Below are positions 1 to 11,810 of a DNA stretch of 64,000 nucleotides, piece by piece (the stretch's first letter is position 1; the number at the start of each line of letters is the position of its first letter). The translations under genes were made by a program, and so were the position numbers. Origin of the DNA: Gordionus sp. m RMFG-2023. Lineage: Eukaryota; Nematomorpha; Gordioida; Chordodea; Parachordodidae. The DNA lies in assembly GCF_954871325.1 (NCBI RefSeq), contig NC_088778.1:13915666-13979665 (forward strand), written 5' to 3'. The notes below the pieces were generated by a model. That model ran no database searches. It saw nothing but the letters and a program-made list of their open reading frames with translations, and was not told the origin of the DNA.

Positions 1-952
1 CTGACAATTGCATATCATCCAAATTAATACTTCGAATATCCAAAGCATGTTTAGAATCTTGATTCTCTTCCGAAATTTCTTGGTGTTTATTAATCAAATC
101 TCGAATTCTAGAATCTAGTGTTATGCAACATTTTTCTTTTTCAATATTGTTGACCAAATTGCGTACTTGTTTAATCATAACATGACGAGGCATTTCTAAA
201 TTGAATGCTATAATCCATGGTAATCCGAAAAGAGGCACCCCAGTTGTATTCATTATTACCACTGGTAGAGTCCTTGTCTGTGATCCAATCCTAACATTGA
301 CTTGGGTCTTAACGTCTAACGGATGATCACCATATGCAGTCAATGGACTGGTTGGCCTAATTTTTGGTCGCCCAATACTTGTCCATATATCAATTCCTAT
401 CAATGACGCTTGTGCACCAGTGTCAAAATCAAATTCAACATATAACCCATTTATCTCTGCAGTTAGTTTTGCTCGATTCTCTCGATTTTGTTGAATCTTC
501 CAAATATTATGAATAGAATCACTTGATGACACTCTTATATAATTTAAATTCTTTGATTTACAGCAAACTGCAAAATGACCAATTTTTTTACATTTATTAC
601 ATGCCGCATTTGTAGCTGGACATCTCACTTCTCGTTTATGAATAAAACCACATTTATAACATTTAAGTTTATTATAATCTTTATCATTATTATATTTGTA
701 TTTATTATCAAATGTAGTCGTCGTTTTAATTAGATGTTTATAATTATTATCATTATCATTTCTTTTTTTATTATCATTTATCTTATTAATAACAGGCATA
801 TTTTTATTTGCCATTTCTTTATCTGCTCGCTCAGAAGCTAATGCCAGATCAAGAATAAATTGAAAAGTCAGTACATTATTATCTCTATCAAGACCGTCGG
901 GATATAGAGCTCTAAGATCTCTTTCCAATCCCGGTATTTCCATGCCAACCAT

Positions 953-1573
953 CAGCGTCTACATGACAGGATTTTCACTGGATGCAAACCCCCTTCAAAA
1001 ACCTTTGCCTACCCCCTAAAAATTCGCCACCTTCGGCGGCGGTGTCTTTTTCTCATTATTTTCACCTATTTATTTATTGATACTCTTTTCAAAGAATTTA
1101 TAAAGGATAACTTAAATTAATCTATCTCTACTAACAACTATCTATATTTTGTGATTATAAATAATTTATTTTTTAGATAATAAAGAATTTATTTTTTAGA
1201 TAATAAAGAATTTATTTTTTAGATAATAAATTCAATTAAAACCTCCATTATTTACAATGAATTAATTATTATGGCAATATAAGCTTGCTAAAATAGCTAA
1301 ACCTTTTAAATTACATTTAAAAGGATAGTTTATTTGGAAAACAATGTGTATGATTGTTTGCAATATATAGATTTGGTCGATGAATTGTATTATAATAATA
1401 CTATAATAAAAGTATAATTTTTACAGCAATAAATTTTGTCCTATTTAATCTCAAAATTTATTAGATAACCCACCAAAAAATTTATCATACCCTCATTAAA
1501 GCAGCTAACCCCCTACCCCCTCAAAAAAATAGGATGCAAACTGTTCCTACCCCTCCCGCTCATGTAGACGCTG
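953..1573. mobile_element. Non-autonomous hAT-type MITE inserted in the retroelement
   Basis: A 621-bp element lies between perfect 8-bp direct repeats CCAACCAT (945-952 and 1574-1581). Its ends are inverted repeats beginning CAGCGTCTACATGA on both sides, and TGGATGCAAAC / TTTGCATCC patches recur further in. There is no coding capacity. The 8-bp duplication and the CAG start are the hallmarks of hAT transposition. The duplication is exact, so the insertion is probably younger than the host retroelement. Confidence 0.85.
1162..1231. repeat. Three tandem copies of a 23-bp AT-rich unit
   Basis: A unit built around AATTTATTTTTTAGATAA and ending in TAAAG repeats three times without visible mismatch, inside the hAT MITE. 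Replication slippage is the likely origin. Confidence 0.8.
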
Positions 1574-2046
1574 CCAACCATAAACTGATCACGTAAACGC
1601 TCGTCAATATCATTAAGATAATGACAACGCTAGCCAATTGTTCTAATTTTATCTGCAAATTCAGTTATGGTTTCAGTTGTTCTCCGTAATCTAACGAAAT
1701 CAAATCTAGAAGCAAAAGCTGTTGACGTCGGTTTAAATAGTTTAAAACATATTGACTTAATTTCCTTAAAAGATAAAGTTTCGATCGAATCAGGATAACA
1801 AAAACGGTCCACCAACTCAATATTCTTATTGCCAAAAAATGTTAAAAATATATCTTTATATTGACATTCAGATGGGCTTACGTTTTTTAACCGAAAACTG
1901 GCTTCCCATTGAGAAAAATATCTGTGGATTGAAGTGTCCAACTCGAATTTATCAAATTTAATCGTAGATAAATCCGCTATTTTTTTTGAATCTCCATTTA
2001 AGGAATTATTTTCTCCATTTATCGTCGCCATTTGTAGTAATACCAA

Positions 2047-2414
2047 CTACTAATTTATAAACAATACGACTACTAATTTATATTTCAATTTATTTTTAAC
2101 ATCAAATTTATATTAATTAATTTTCGAATATTCTATTCTATTTTTTTATATAATATCTATAAATAATATTTCTTTAATTTATTACACAAGCTTGTCCGCA
2201 ATTGATGTGTACTGATCACAAATAAATTTAATAAGTGAGAAAAATATAATATGAATGAATAAAATTTGTAAATATCACAAAACTTTCTTCATATCACGTA
2301 GTCACTATAAAATCTATAATTTCATGAATTTATCATATATTAAAATAATTAATTTACTATATTAACTTAACGTTAATATTTTATAAATATGTCCATTTCT
2401 CATGCGAACTGTCT
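2047..2414. other. AT-rich interval between the retroelement fossil and RanGAP
   Basis: This stretch must hold the upstream region of the RanGAP gene and, if still present, the terminal repeat of the neighbouring retroelement. I see no clear TATA box, no long repeat and no coding pattern. Confidence 0.4.
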
Positions 2415-5400
2415 ATGATGGTGTCACATCTGATTTTTGGTAAACTAGTAGACAAATATCTATTAATGGGTTTAACAAAAGAATTAAACTATTTAAACAA
2501 AGGATTAAAATTAGATTCAGCTACCGATGGTATTTTATGCATGTTTATATCACTAGTAATAATTTTTAAGCTAAAGAAATTATAGATATTTTGGAAAATA
2601 ATGATGATATAGAAGTAATTAAATTAAGTGGTAATAGTTTAGGTGTTAAATCAGCACATGCAATTTCCAAATCTTTGTCCAAACAAAAAAATTTGAAAGT
2701 TTGCTCTTTTATATGTATATAAACATTATAATTTAAGAAACTATATTGGAGTGATATATTTACTGGACGTTTAAAATCTGAAATTCCATTAGCCTTGGTA
2801 ATACTTTTAATTAATAATTACTATTTTTTCTTAATTTTTAGCAATCATTATTTAATGGAATAATACAATCTGGATCAAAAATTATTGAGTTAGATTTAAG
2901 TGATAATGCTTTTGGGCCAGCTGGTATAATAGCTATAAAATTATTATTTGACAATGAGGCATCTGATAATTTACAAGTCCTTAAATTTAACAATAACGGC
3001 ATGGGAATTGAAGGTGGTAAAGTGAGTGATATTTGATTATTCTAAATTTATTTAATTTTTTAAACAACATTTAAGGCTATGCTGATCCACAAATTATTTT
3101 TTGTCCCAATTTTCTGATATGCATATAAAACCAATTCAATTGATTGATAATACCATCTATCTTTTACCAATGTTGTAAAAAATCAATATGCCAAAACAAG
3201 AAATACCTTTAAATTTTCTGTTTCTCATTACTAAGCTTATATTTGTGGTGTTCTCAAGAATAATTAAGTGCTTGTTTTTTATTCTCCAATACTTAAACAT
3301 CTCATCTAAAATATGGGAAATTTGATGATTGTGACTTGTTGAATATTTTCTATTAGATAATTATGTATAAAATAAAAAAATTATATAATTTAAAAATAAT
3401 AAAAACATTAATTCAATTTTTTTTAATACTAGGTCAATCCAAATTTTATTATAAATAATAAATATTGCCCCTGATTTAATACGGCACAACCCTAGTTATA
3501 TTTAAAAATCATCTATATGTATTAAAAATATAATTTCATGCATAAAATTTGGAGATGTAGATATATCAGATCCAAATTTTTATTTTTCTATCAGTCAGGG
3601 CAGGCTCCTTGTTGTATAAATTTATAACACTTATATCTTTAATAGAATTCTAAATAAACATTATTTTATTGTCAGGTAAAAAAAATTGAATATTAAGTAG
3701 AAATTATTCTTTTTCAGCTTGTGTTTAATTAGCTTGAAACCAGAATCTGGGTATAGGTATCAGAACACATTTTTAAATTTCTAATAATCAATTTTGGAAC
3801 CAGTCAAATAGAAATGCAAATTTATTTATTTCTTTAAAATGTATGATCCATTTTAATGGATTTATTATATTTTTTGATACAATTTATTCATTCCATTAAA
3901 CATCAAAACATTTATATTATGTAAAACATTATTTTATTAGACTGGCATCTTCTATTCCATTTTTTATCCAATTATGAAACCTCCATCAGCTTGGTATTTT
4001 TTTAAATTTTATGAAGGTCTCCCCAATGTTATCCAGGGTGGTGCTTATTATAGGATAAAATTATGAGTTGAATGAAAAGAGTATTTTAATATTATATTTG
4101 TTTTTGCAATATGTGTAGAGGAAACAGAAAGGTTAGGAAAATTAAGTTTCAAGCTATTAAAGCCTTTTTTTGATTACTATAATAGAGTTTGAATAACTGT
4201 TGACTCACAGAAGATTGTAAGTTCGAATCATATTGAATAGCATTATCATATACACATTTTAGCCATGATAAGAACTCTTCTTATCTTCTAACACCAATGA
4301 AATTAATAACACTTAGAATAAAGAAAAAAAAGAAACTTACGATATTATGAGAGTATCCAACCTAATTATTTTATTTGCCAAATCTTTAAAACTAAAACCA
4401 TTTAAAATTTTGCTGAGGTCTGAGTCTGGCTTATCCAAAACAAAATCAAGACCCATCTGAGTCTGAATTTTGTCTGAATCTCTAACTCAAATTCAGATAA
4501 ATCTGACTTGGATAGGTCAATGCAGGGCTCTGGTAAGAAGTATCAGTATTGCTTAGTTCTGAATATATTGTATTTTTTTATTATAAATTTTGTTGTTAAT
4601 ATGACCTTTATAAAAAATAAGGTATTGGCTTCTTACTTAAAAACTTGTCAAAAACGTTGTCACTTGATGGGTAAAAAATTTTCTCTTAGAGAATTTTATG
4701 CTGGTCGCAATCGACTTGAAAATAAGGGTGCAAAAGCTTTATCGGAGTCATTCAAGGTAAAACAATTTAATTTATAAAATTATTTTATTAAAAGACAAAA
4801 AAACATTTTTTTATGTTGTAGCCTAATATTATATTAATTGAAAAAAAATTTTATCCAACAAACATCTAAGTGTTAATTTTAAATCTATCAAGAAAACTAA
4901 AATTGAATATATTTTAATAAATTTATTTTAGTCATTACACTCATTGGAAATTGTTAGTATCCCTCAGAATGGTATTTACCATGAAGGCATAACAGCTTTA
5001 AGTCAGGCCTTTGTCTCTAACTCTAATATGAAAGTAATCAATCTTAACGATAATACGGCAACTCATCTTGGAGCCTTTTCTTTATCCAAAGTATTTTTTG
5101 TTTTAGATATAGAATAAAGTATATTGAGTACACTTCTACTATTTAAGTAATAATTTTAAATAAAGTCTTAAATTAGGAAATGTGATGGAAAGTGAATATC
5201 CCACCCTTTCATTTTTGTTTTGGGTATACACTGTGTTCGAATTGAACTGAGACCCTTTCTGTTTTATCAATAAATCTGTCAATTCTAAAAATAATTCAAT
5301 AAAATTTTGTCGATTGAGAGAAGGATAAATTATCAATGTTTTATGCAAATTTCATCATGGTTTATGCACAGTTCAATTGGAACATAGTGCATTATAGATT

Positions 5401-8350
5401 ACTGATATTATATCTATTTTTCATATGAAATATACTTATATTATAGGCTCTAATATCCTTACCAGAATTAGAGAGTGTCAATATTGGTGACTGTCTCCTT
5501 AAAGATAAAGGAGCATGTTACATAGCAAAGGCCTTTAGACAATCAGGTGCAGAAAATTTGAAAGTAATTCCTTAAATAAATATTATTTTGTTGTCAGAAA
5601 AATCAGGGACCTACAAGCCCCGAAATTCACTTTCAGATGTTATAATTTAAAAAATTACAAATCTGGATCAGGCTTAAAAATATTATTTTATAAAACCGGG
5701 CATTCTTAAAAATTAAAAAAACTAAGACTGGGCTCGGCTTGAAATGCCGATGTCTGCAGGTTTTCTGAGAAAACCTTATCTAATAATATTATAAATTATT
5801 TGGTTTCTTATATGCCAATCATTAATATTTAAATATAATTTTCTAATTGTATTGTAGCATAATTATTTTATTGCTTAGGAATTGATAATGAATAATAACG
5901 AAATCACTTTAAAAGGAGCCTTTGAAATTTTAGAAAATATGGTCGAGACATCTGTCAAACAAATCAACCTCAATGGTTAGTTTTTTAAAAAAGATTTTTT
6001 AAATTAAGCTCTATTCTGGATAAAATATCTTGTAATAATATTTTAATTTTATTTATCTTAGGCAATTGCTTTGGCCAAGCTGGCATTGAACAATTGGTAT
6101 CATTTCTTGAATCTGCAGAGAAGTTAAATGTTTTGGGTTCACTAAGGTTAGAATTATTTTATTTCAAATCATTACAGGTATCTTTAAAAATGGCCTATAC
6201 ATATTTTTAAAAATTGATAATCTAAAGGAGGGCCACCTTTACGAAAACATAATCTTCATATAATTATTGAAATCCTTTAATCATCGAACTAATTTTTTAA
6301 TTTACTAATAATAATTATGATACAATTGGAAAAAAATATAAAATTTTAATGATTTCTTTTCTTTTTTTTGTTTTAACTTTACAAGTGTACCGGTTTTTAG
6401 AGATCGATTCCAATTTATAATATCAACATTATTATGGAGAAAATTGTTCCTATATAATGATTTATAGAGTAAAACAAAAATAATAAAATAAATTTACATA
6501 AAAAGTCAATTGGTATTTCAATTTCGCAATTTTGACTTATCAGATATTAATTTAAAAATGTTGGCCCATACCCGATATTTTAAAAAAATATTTGATCAAT
6601 ACATCCCTAATTAACATTTATAATTGCGATATTTTAAAAAAAATTGGGCTTAGAGTTTTTTAACACTTAAGCTATGAATTTAATTTTTTTAAAAAATATA
6701 TAATTCTATAGTGAAGATGAAGGAACGGCTGACGAAAATTCGGACCAATCTTCATATGAAAACCTTTCCCAACCATCGTCCTCCGACGATGAATATGATG
6801 AGGAAAATGAAGGCGAAGAAGATGACCTAGTCGTTGTGGATAAGGATGTGATTGGCTTGGGAAAATCTTTTTCCGATACGCTGGCACTTGATAAAGGTAG
6901 GTTTGTTCTTCTTAATCCCATGATAATTAGAGCGCCATATCAATTTCAGCCACATTTATTTTTTCATCCTATAATTTATATTAATAATTTTATCCTTTTT
7001 ATGATGAGCATTTGGTTTAATTTTCTAATTCAAGCAATTGAGCCTGCCTGATAGTGCTCATTAGATTTTTTTTTACTTCGTCTTAATTTTTATATAAACT
7101 AAATGTATGGTTTAATTTTTACACTGCTTCCTTTACTTCTTGTTTTCTTTTAGCCGTCACTCTTCTTTTCCGATTCAGTTGTACTTTTTATCATTATCAT
7201 AATTTACACTTAAAGTATAGAAGAATTACAATGAAATAATCAAAGACATTTTTGAAGAGATCTTAGCACAGTTATAAACAAATTTTAAAATCAGAATTTT
7301 GAACGCCTCCTGAAATTTGTAAGAACTGGAATCAAAACCCATTTTAAAAAACGGTAATTCGAAACAGAACTGGTTCTAACAAATACAACCAATTTATATA
7401 TATTATGCAAAATATACAATTATTCATTTTAGAGTTTATTCTTTTTTTAAACTAGTCCAATATTTTTATTATTTAAGCTTGTCCCATATTTTTGTTAGAG
7501 AACTGGCCCGAAATTTTAAATTGAACGCATTTTATAAGGTTAAATAAAATGGAAGCGAAAACATAATTTTATATTTTTAAATTTAAGCCCCAGTACGACT
7601 TTTAGGGCTCTAGTATGGAACAAAAACCCTCGGGACCGCGTTAAATTTAAAAATCGGAGCCAGGACTCGTTTTTAAAATAAAAAATTATTTGGAACCGTC
7701 AGTGACCTTTTTAGTCCAAGCCTTGTTCCAAACTCTGGCTAGAAGCTTTAAAACTTTTATTCCAAATTTTTTACATGTATATTAGGATTGGTTTATAAAA
7801 AATCAATTTGATTTAAATTAATATTTGAAGCATTAATCTTTTTACTTTGTAGCTAGTATTATTCGTAGGTAAAAATTTGGTACATATATGATATTTTTCA
7901 TTCTGAATCTGTACTTTACAATATTTTAAATAAAAAATATCGATCCTTTATAAAAAATTTTAAAATAAAGTATTACCCATATTAATATATTTTCATACAA
8001 ATCATTTATTTTTTATTGTATTTAATAATAATGGATTAGGTGACGTCAAAATAGGAGCTGCTAGCCCTTTCCAATTCACGCCATCTTCAAATATATTTCA
8101 ATCTTTTCCCACATTTCAATTCACTATGCCAGATAAATCTCTACCACCTTCTACTCTATTAACTAATTCCATTGATGATGATAAAGTTAGCAAAATTTTT
8201 GGCAATACTAGCACTAGCTTAAATTTTGCTCCTTCTAAACCCTTCGGATTCGGTCCTGATAGTAATTTTACATTTTCTTTGGCGCCAGTTGTTAATAATA
8301 GCGCTTCTCTACCAACCAATACCGTTACTCCCTTTAAAGTTTGCAATTAA
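2415..8350 (+). CDS. RANGAP1: Ran GTPase-activating protein (RanGAP1-like), 11 exons, with an FG-like tail
   Basis: RanGAP stimulates GTP hydrolysis by Ran on the cytoplasmic side of nuclear pores. Exons, from splice sites and homology: 2415-2529, 2571-2698, 2738-2797, 2842-3021, 4622-4756, 4932-5090, 5447-5563, 5879-5975, 6062-6146, 6712-6896, 8040-8350. They sum to 1572 nt, or 523 codons plus stop, and every junction phase agrees. Recognisable blocks are KLYWSDIFTGRL (the catalytic-Arg loop, Arg about residue 92), IELDLSDNAFGPAG, FNNNGMGIEGGK, FYAGRNRLENKGAKAL, PQNGIYHEGITAL and VINLNDNT, forming the leucine-rich-repeat domain to about residue 358. An acidic tract follows (SSSDDEYDEENEGEEDD). 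The last exon is Ser/Pro/Phe-rich with FQF, KIFG and PFGFG motifs, unlike the C-terminal domain of vertebrate RanGAP1 (587 residues in human). The start is ATG 2415 or the in-frame ATG at 2466. A donor-like AAA/GTTTGC at 8337 resembles the exon-2 donor, so the true 3' end could lie further on. Introns range from 39 bp to 1.6 kb. Confidence 0.93.
3022..4621. other. Large fourth intron of RanGAP (1.6 kb)
   Basis: The intron is AT-rich and non-coding. Near 4414-4528 a block begins TGAGGTCTGAGTCTGGCTTA and ends CAATGCAGGGCTCTG, resembling the ends of the (T)AGAGACCTGCA repeat family seen elsewhere in the window, but no target duplication is visible. A tRNA B-box-like AGTTCGAATC occurs at 4212-4221 without a matching A box. 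Confidence 0.5.
5604..5767. mobile_element. Short hAT-like MITE of the AGAGACCTGCA family in a RanGAP intron
   Basis: A 164-bp block starts CAGGGACCTACAAGCCCC and ends GTCTGCAGGTTTTCTG, imperfect inverted ends. The flanking 8 bases are AGAAAAAT and AGAAAACC (6 of 8 equal), so a decayed target duplication is plausible. It contains the GC-rich GGGCTCGGCTT-type patches typical of the family. It lies in the seventh intron of the RanGAP gene and should be spliced out. Confidence 0.5.
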
Positions 8351-9240
8351 TTTATTATTTTAATATATATTTAAGTTTAATCATAAAAGGGGGGGGGGGG
8401 TTAAAGCTTAATAAGATTTTTTTATAAATTCAAAGGATTGCCAGGTACACTAGAACGAAAAAATCTATAGAATTCTTTTTACTGAAAATATAAGTTCATA
8501 TTTTTGAAAGGATTTTTATGCCATTAATTAGTGTTTTTTTTTCTAATTTGTGTTTTTTTATCTCCGTTGATGTTATAATTAATATTATGTTATAACATCA
8601 TTTATTTTGCTTCTACACTCAGTATAAACAGTGGCGTAGACAAAGGGGGGATTGAAACTCCCCCCATAACCTCCGAAAATTTTATTTAAAAAACGGTTTC
8701 AATTTATAAATAAAATAATATATACGATATCAAAATGAAATATATTTAAAAAAACAGATAAGAATTTTCAATTTTAAATGATAACATGGCTTAAAAATAT
8801 ATTTTTCTGATATAGTTAAATTAGATATTTATAAATTTAATTATAAAATTTATATTGTTAAACTAATTAGATAGTTATAAAAATTTTAATTAATTTTCAA
8901 AACTATAGGAAAAAAAATGAGGCAGATTTCAGGGGATCCCAATGAAGGATTTTACCTTATGTCAATTCAATTTTTTAAGCATTCACTCTTCTCTAGGGTG
9001 ATTTGTACCCTTTTTTTTAAATTTTATTATTTTTTTTATCTCATTTCCCTTTTATACATACATATTTTTTAATTCATTTTTAATATATTATTAGTTTTTT
9101 ATATATATATATTTTTAATTATAATTCGTAAATGAAAAATTTGTGAAAATTTGTTATTTAAATAAGGTATCTCATCCCAAAAAAAAAATTAATTTTTTAT
9201 AATTTTTAAATAAAGAAAAATCATTTAATTTGGTAAATAT
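8351..9240. other. Non-coding interval with G-tract and a hAT-like left end
   Basis: A run of at least ten G follows the RanGAP stop codon (8389-8400). At 8629 the sequence CAGTGGCGTAGACAAAGGGG resembles the left terminal repeat of ZMYM-type hAT elements and may belong to the decayed transposase at 9241-9439. A matching right end was not found. Confidence 0.45.
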
Positions 9241-9439
9241 AACGAGAAAGTAAAGGTGATCGCTAATATGTTTGGGATTAAAATTTTTAAGCCTAGAGTA
9301 GTTTCTAGATAGTCCAATCGCTTAAATATTGATGCATCTACGATTGAAGATTTTTATAAAATAAATATTTTTATTCCACTTATTGATACATTTTTTTTTC
9401 AATTAAAGGAAAGATTTATAGTCACAATTTTATTTTAAA
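9241..9439 (+). pseudogene. hAT (ZMYM/DUF4371-type) transposase remnant
   Basis: One frame reads NEKVKVIANMFGIKIFKPRV, a stop, then a segment ending TIEDFYKINIFIPLIDTFFF and QLKERF. This matches the segment typical of DUF4371/ZMYM-type hAT transposases (VEEYY-x-IPFLDxFIxELxxRF). Only about 65 codons remain, with an internal stop, so it is a decayed fragment. The same segment occurs on the minus strand at 21508-21699. Confidence 0.6.
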
Positions 9440-9535
9440 CAGCTTTTATTTTCTTTTGCCGGTTGAGTCTGAATACACTTGAAACGTGAGAGAATATTAA
9501 GAATATCTTAGAGTTTTATTCTGGAATTATCAGGA

Positions 9536-9740
9536 TCGTATGGGGTAATTCCATGTCAAATCGACCAAAAAAACGAGATTTTCGGCCGACCATCTCAAAA
9601 ATGAATGAAACTTGGCATGTTAGTTATTTATGTTGTAAATGTTAATAAAATCAAAATTTTAGATTGCTAGCTCAACCAGATCCAAAGATATACGCCTTCA
9701 AAGTCGAAAATCACGAAGTGCGTGATTTCATTAAATCTTG
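9536..9740. other. GC-richer block, possibly a transposon terminal region
   Basis: The block starting GGGGTAATTCCATGTCAAAT and continuing with a region containing TTTTCGGCCGACCATCTC stands out from its AT-rich surroundings in composition. I recall similar text at the ends of DNA transposons in other invertebrates, but this is memory and not a search. It may be the left end of the element whose decayed protein lies at 10650-11010. No inverted copy was found downstream. Confidence 0.3.
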
Positions 9741-10649
9741 TTATTTTAAAAATTACTTAAGATAGAGTTACAAATTATATATCCTTTTATAGCCCTTAAA
9801 ATTTTACGTTGGAAAATATTAAAAAAAATTAAAAATTTTCAAGTGTTTTCTTATTTCCGTTGAAAATAAAAAAATTAACATTGTTAGGAAGGGATTTTTT
9901 TTGGGTGTTAATATTCACTAAAAATGTTTATTACCTTTATATTAAACGATTTAATAAAAAATCTCGATAGCCATTTTTGTTTTTTTAATTTTATTTGAAT
10001 TTTTATAAATAAAAAAATGTAATATAGATGTTATATTATTATTTTTTTATAATATATAATTTTTAATTAAAATATGAATAGTATTGTGATTAAAATTAAA
10101 AAATCAATTGAGTATAACCAAGAATAATGTCCTGGGGCGATATGTAAGCAGGCAGCCCATGCAGATATTATTTTATTGATGCTTATATTGTAAAATAAAC
10201 ATATTTTAAAATTTTATATTAAAACTATTAATTTTGTGTTTATTATTAGCCTAAGGCCATAATTTGTAGATATATCCTTTCATTGTTGTGGATCTACTAT
10301 CGTTATTATTTGAAAATAACGATTTTATCAGCTTATTTTATTTTTTTATTCCTATCATCGCTACCGATCAATCATATATTTAAAAACTTAAATATTTTTT
10401 ACAACCAAATGAATTTATGATAATTTGTGATTTCTCTGAAATTGTGCATTTATAATTCAAGACAATGTTCAAGGACCACTGGAATAATAATCAAGCCACT
10501 ATCCATCCTATGATAGCATATTATAATAAGGGCAATATAGAAAACCTTAATTATTTGGTAATATCCGAGTTACTTCAATAGGATGTTATTGCAGTACATT
10601 TATACCAAACTAAAATGATAAAATTTTTGACCAATCAATTTCAGCAAAA

Positions 10650-11010
10650 AGCCAAACAAAATATATTACTGCTCTGAAGGATCAGCTGCACAATATAAAA
10701 ACAGAAATTTTATAAATCTATGTTATCATGAATCAGATTTTGGTTAGCTGAAAATGGAAAAGGTCCATGTGACGGCCTTGGCAGAACATTAAAAAGATTA
10801 GCAGCACGTTCAAGTCAGCACATCAATTCTGGACACATTTTAATGCCAGTTGATTTATATCAGTTTGCAAAACAAAACATACCATCAGTAAATTACATAT
10901 ATAACCAACGAACAATACAATTTACAAGAAATTAAACTATGAGAAAGATTCAATTTAGCTCGTTCCATTCCAGGAACTCGGAAAATACACCGATTAAGTG
11001 CACTTTTTTT
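10650..11010 (+). pseudogene. Decayed protein with the HGKGPCDG-x-G-x-T-x-KR signature (transposon-associated)
   Basis: In frame one can read SEGSAAQYKNRNFINLCYHE then SDFG, after a gap ENGKGPCDGLGRTLKRLAAR, then ILMPVDLYQFAKQNIPSVNY. After an in-frame stop and a shift come RFNLARSIPGTRKIH. This order (SDGAxxQYKN, HGKGPCDGxGGTxKRLAARAS, TIPGTRxxH) is found in a repetitive, transposon-like protein family of invertebrate genomes whose superfamily I cannot name. The WHFFATSH part is missing and there are several stops, so it is a pseudogene. Confidence 0.5.
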
Positions 11011-11280
11011 ATGGAGGAAATGATGAACCTATACATGATGCAGGATAGGGGAGGGGTATATCATAAACACTTCTATATATATTTTAGATACTAATAGGCT
11101 ACCTAAAGCTAAAAATATCTAACTTAAACTTAGGCAATCTCAATTAAAGGTCTGCAGTCTAACCCATCTATAGTGGGCTAAAAGCAAATCATACACCAGG
11201 CAAGTGGGTTGAAAATATTTTTAAAACAATTGGAAGGGTCAACTCAAACTATAGAGCAAGTTTATATGGTTACATGTCAA

Positions 11281-11810
11281 TACCGCGAAAATTTTAGCGT
11301 GAAATGTATTATCACGAATTCATTACAGCGAATGTCGATTACCACGAAAAGATATTATAGCTTATGCATTACCGCGAATGCATCATAGCTAAAACATTCG
11401 CGAATGCATTACAGCGAATGTATGACCGCGAATGCATTATCGCGAATGCATCATAGCGAATGTATTAGAGCGAAGACATTATTGCGAATGCATTATAGCG
11501 AATGTATTAGCGCGAATGCATTATCGCGAATGCATCATAGCTAAAACAGTATCGCGAATGCATTATAGCGAAAATAATATTGCGAATGCATTACCATAAA
11601 TGCATTGCCGAGAATGCATTATAGCGAATGCATTAGCGCTAATGTAATACCGCGAAAGTGTTATCGCGAATGTATTATAGCGAAAGCATTATCGCGAATG
11701 TATTACCGCGAAAGCATTATCGCGAATGTATTACCGCGAAGGCATTATCGCGAATGCATTATAGCGAATGAATTATTGCGAATGACATCAGTTGCAATAT
11801 CGAGAATGGA
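11281..11810. repeat. Left array of 14-bp units in the foldback element
   Basis: About 35 units of consensus GCGAATGCATTANN follow one another with the last two bases varying (TC, TA, CC, GA, GC). Each unit contains the palindrome AATGCATT, and the unit joint often forms TCGCGA, so the array is self-complementary at two scales. Some units are variants (GCTAAAACAGTATC, GCGAAGACATTATT). The same variants appear in the same order in the right array. Confidence 0.9.

Larger units (their letters stand above)
1..2046 (-). mobile_element. Ty3/gypsy-like LTR retroelement fossil, Gag and protease part, cut by window edge
   Basis: Read on the minus strand, the order is a Gag-like protein beginning near 2046 or 2031, a basic Asn/Lys-rich linker, a cysteine region with a CCHC zinc knuckle (CNKCKKIGHF, near 560-600), then an aspartic protease segment with the retropepsin signature FDTGAQASLIG (near 390-430). 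This order fits the Gag-PR part of an LTR retrotransposon, most likely Ty3/gypsy (Metaviridae-like). Reverse transcriptase and integrase would lie left of base 1 and are not visible. A separate hAT MITE (953-1573) is inserted in the Gag region, so the copy is broken by at least that insertion. No LTR or primer-binding site was recognised at 2047-2414. The insertion implies that the copy is not recent. Family placement is inferred from motifs only. Confidence 0.72.

Noticed and set aside
4195-4225. tRNA-like sequence ending AGTTCGAATC
   Set aside because: Only a B-box-like word is present; no A box and no cloverleaf.
6672-6921. Minus-strand Ser-rich and His/Pro-rich frames opposite RanGAP
   Set aside because: They are antisense shadows of the acidic exon 10 of RanGAP, which is fixed by homology and splice phase.
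8116-8346. Minus-strand frame opposite the last RanGAP exon
   Set aside because: Antisense shadow of exon 11; no domain pattern.
11281-11810. CRISPR-like repeat array
   Set aside because: Units are 14 bp with no unique spacers, and the host is an animal; this is a tandem array in an inverted arm.
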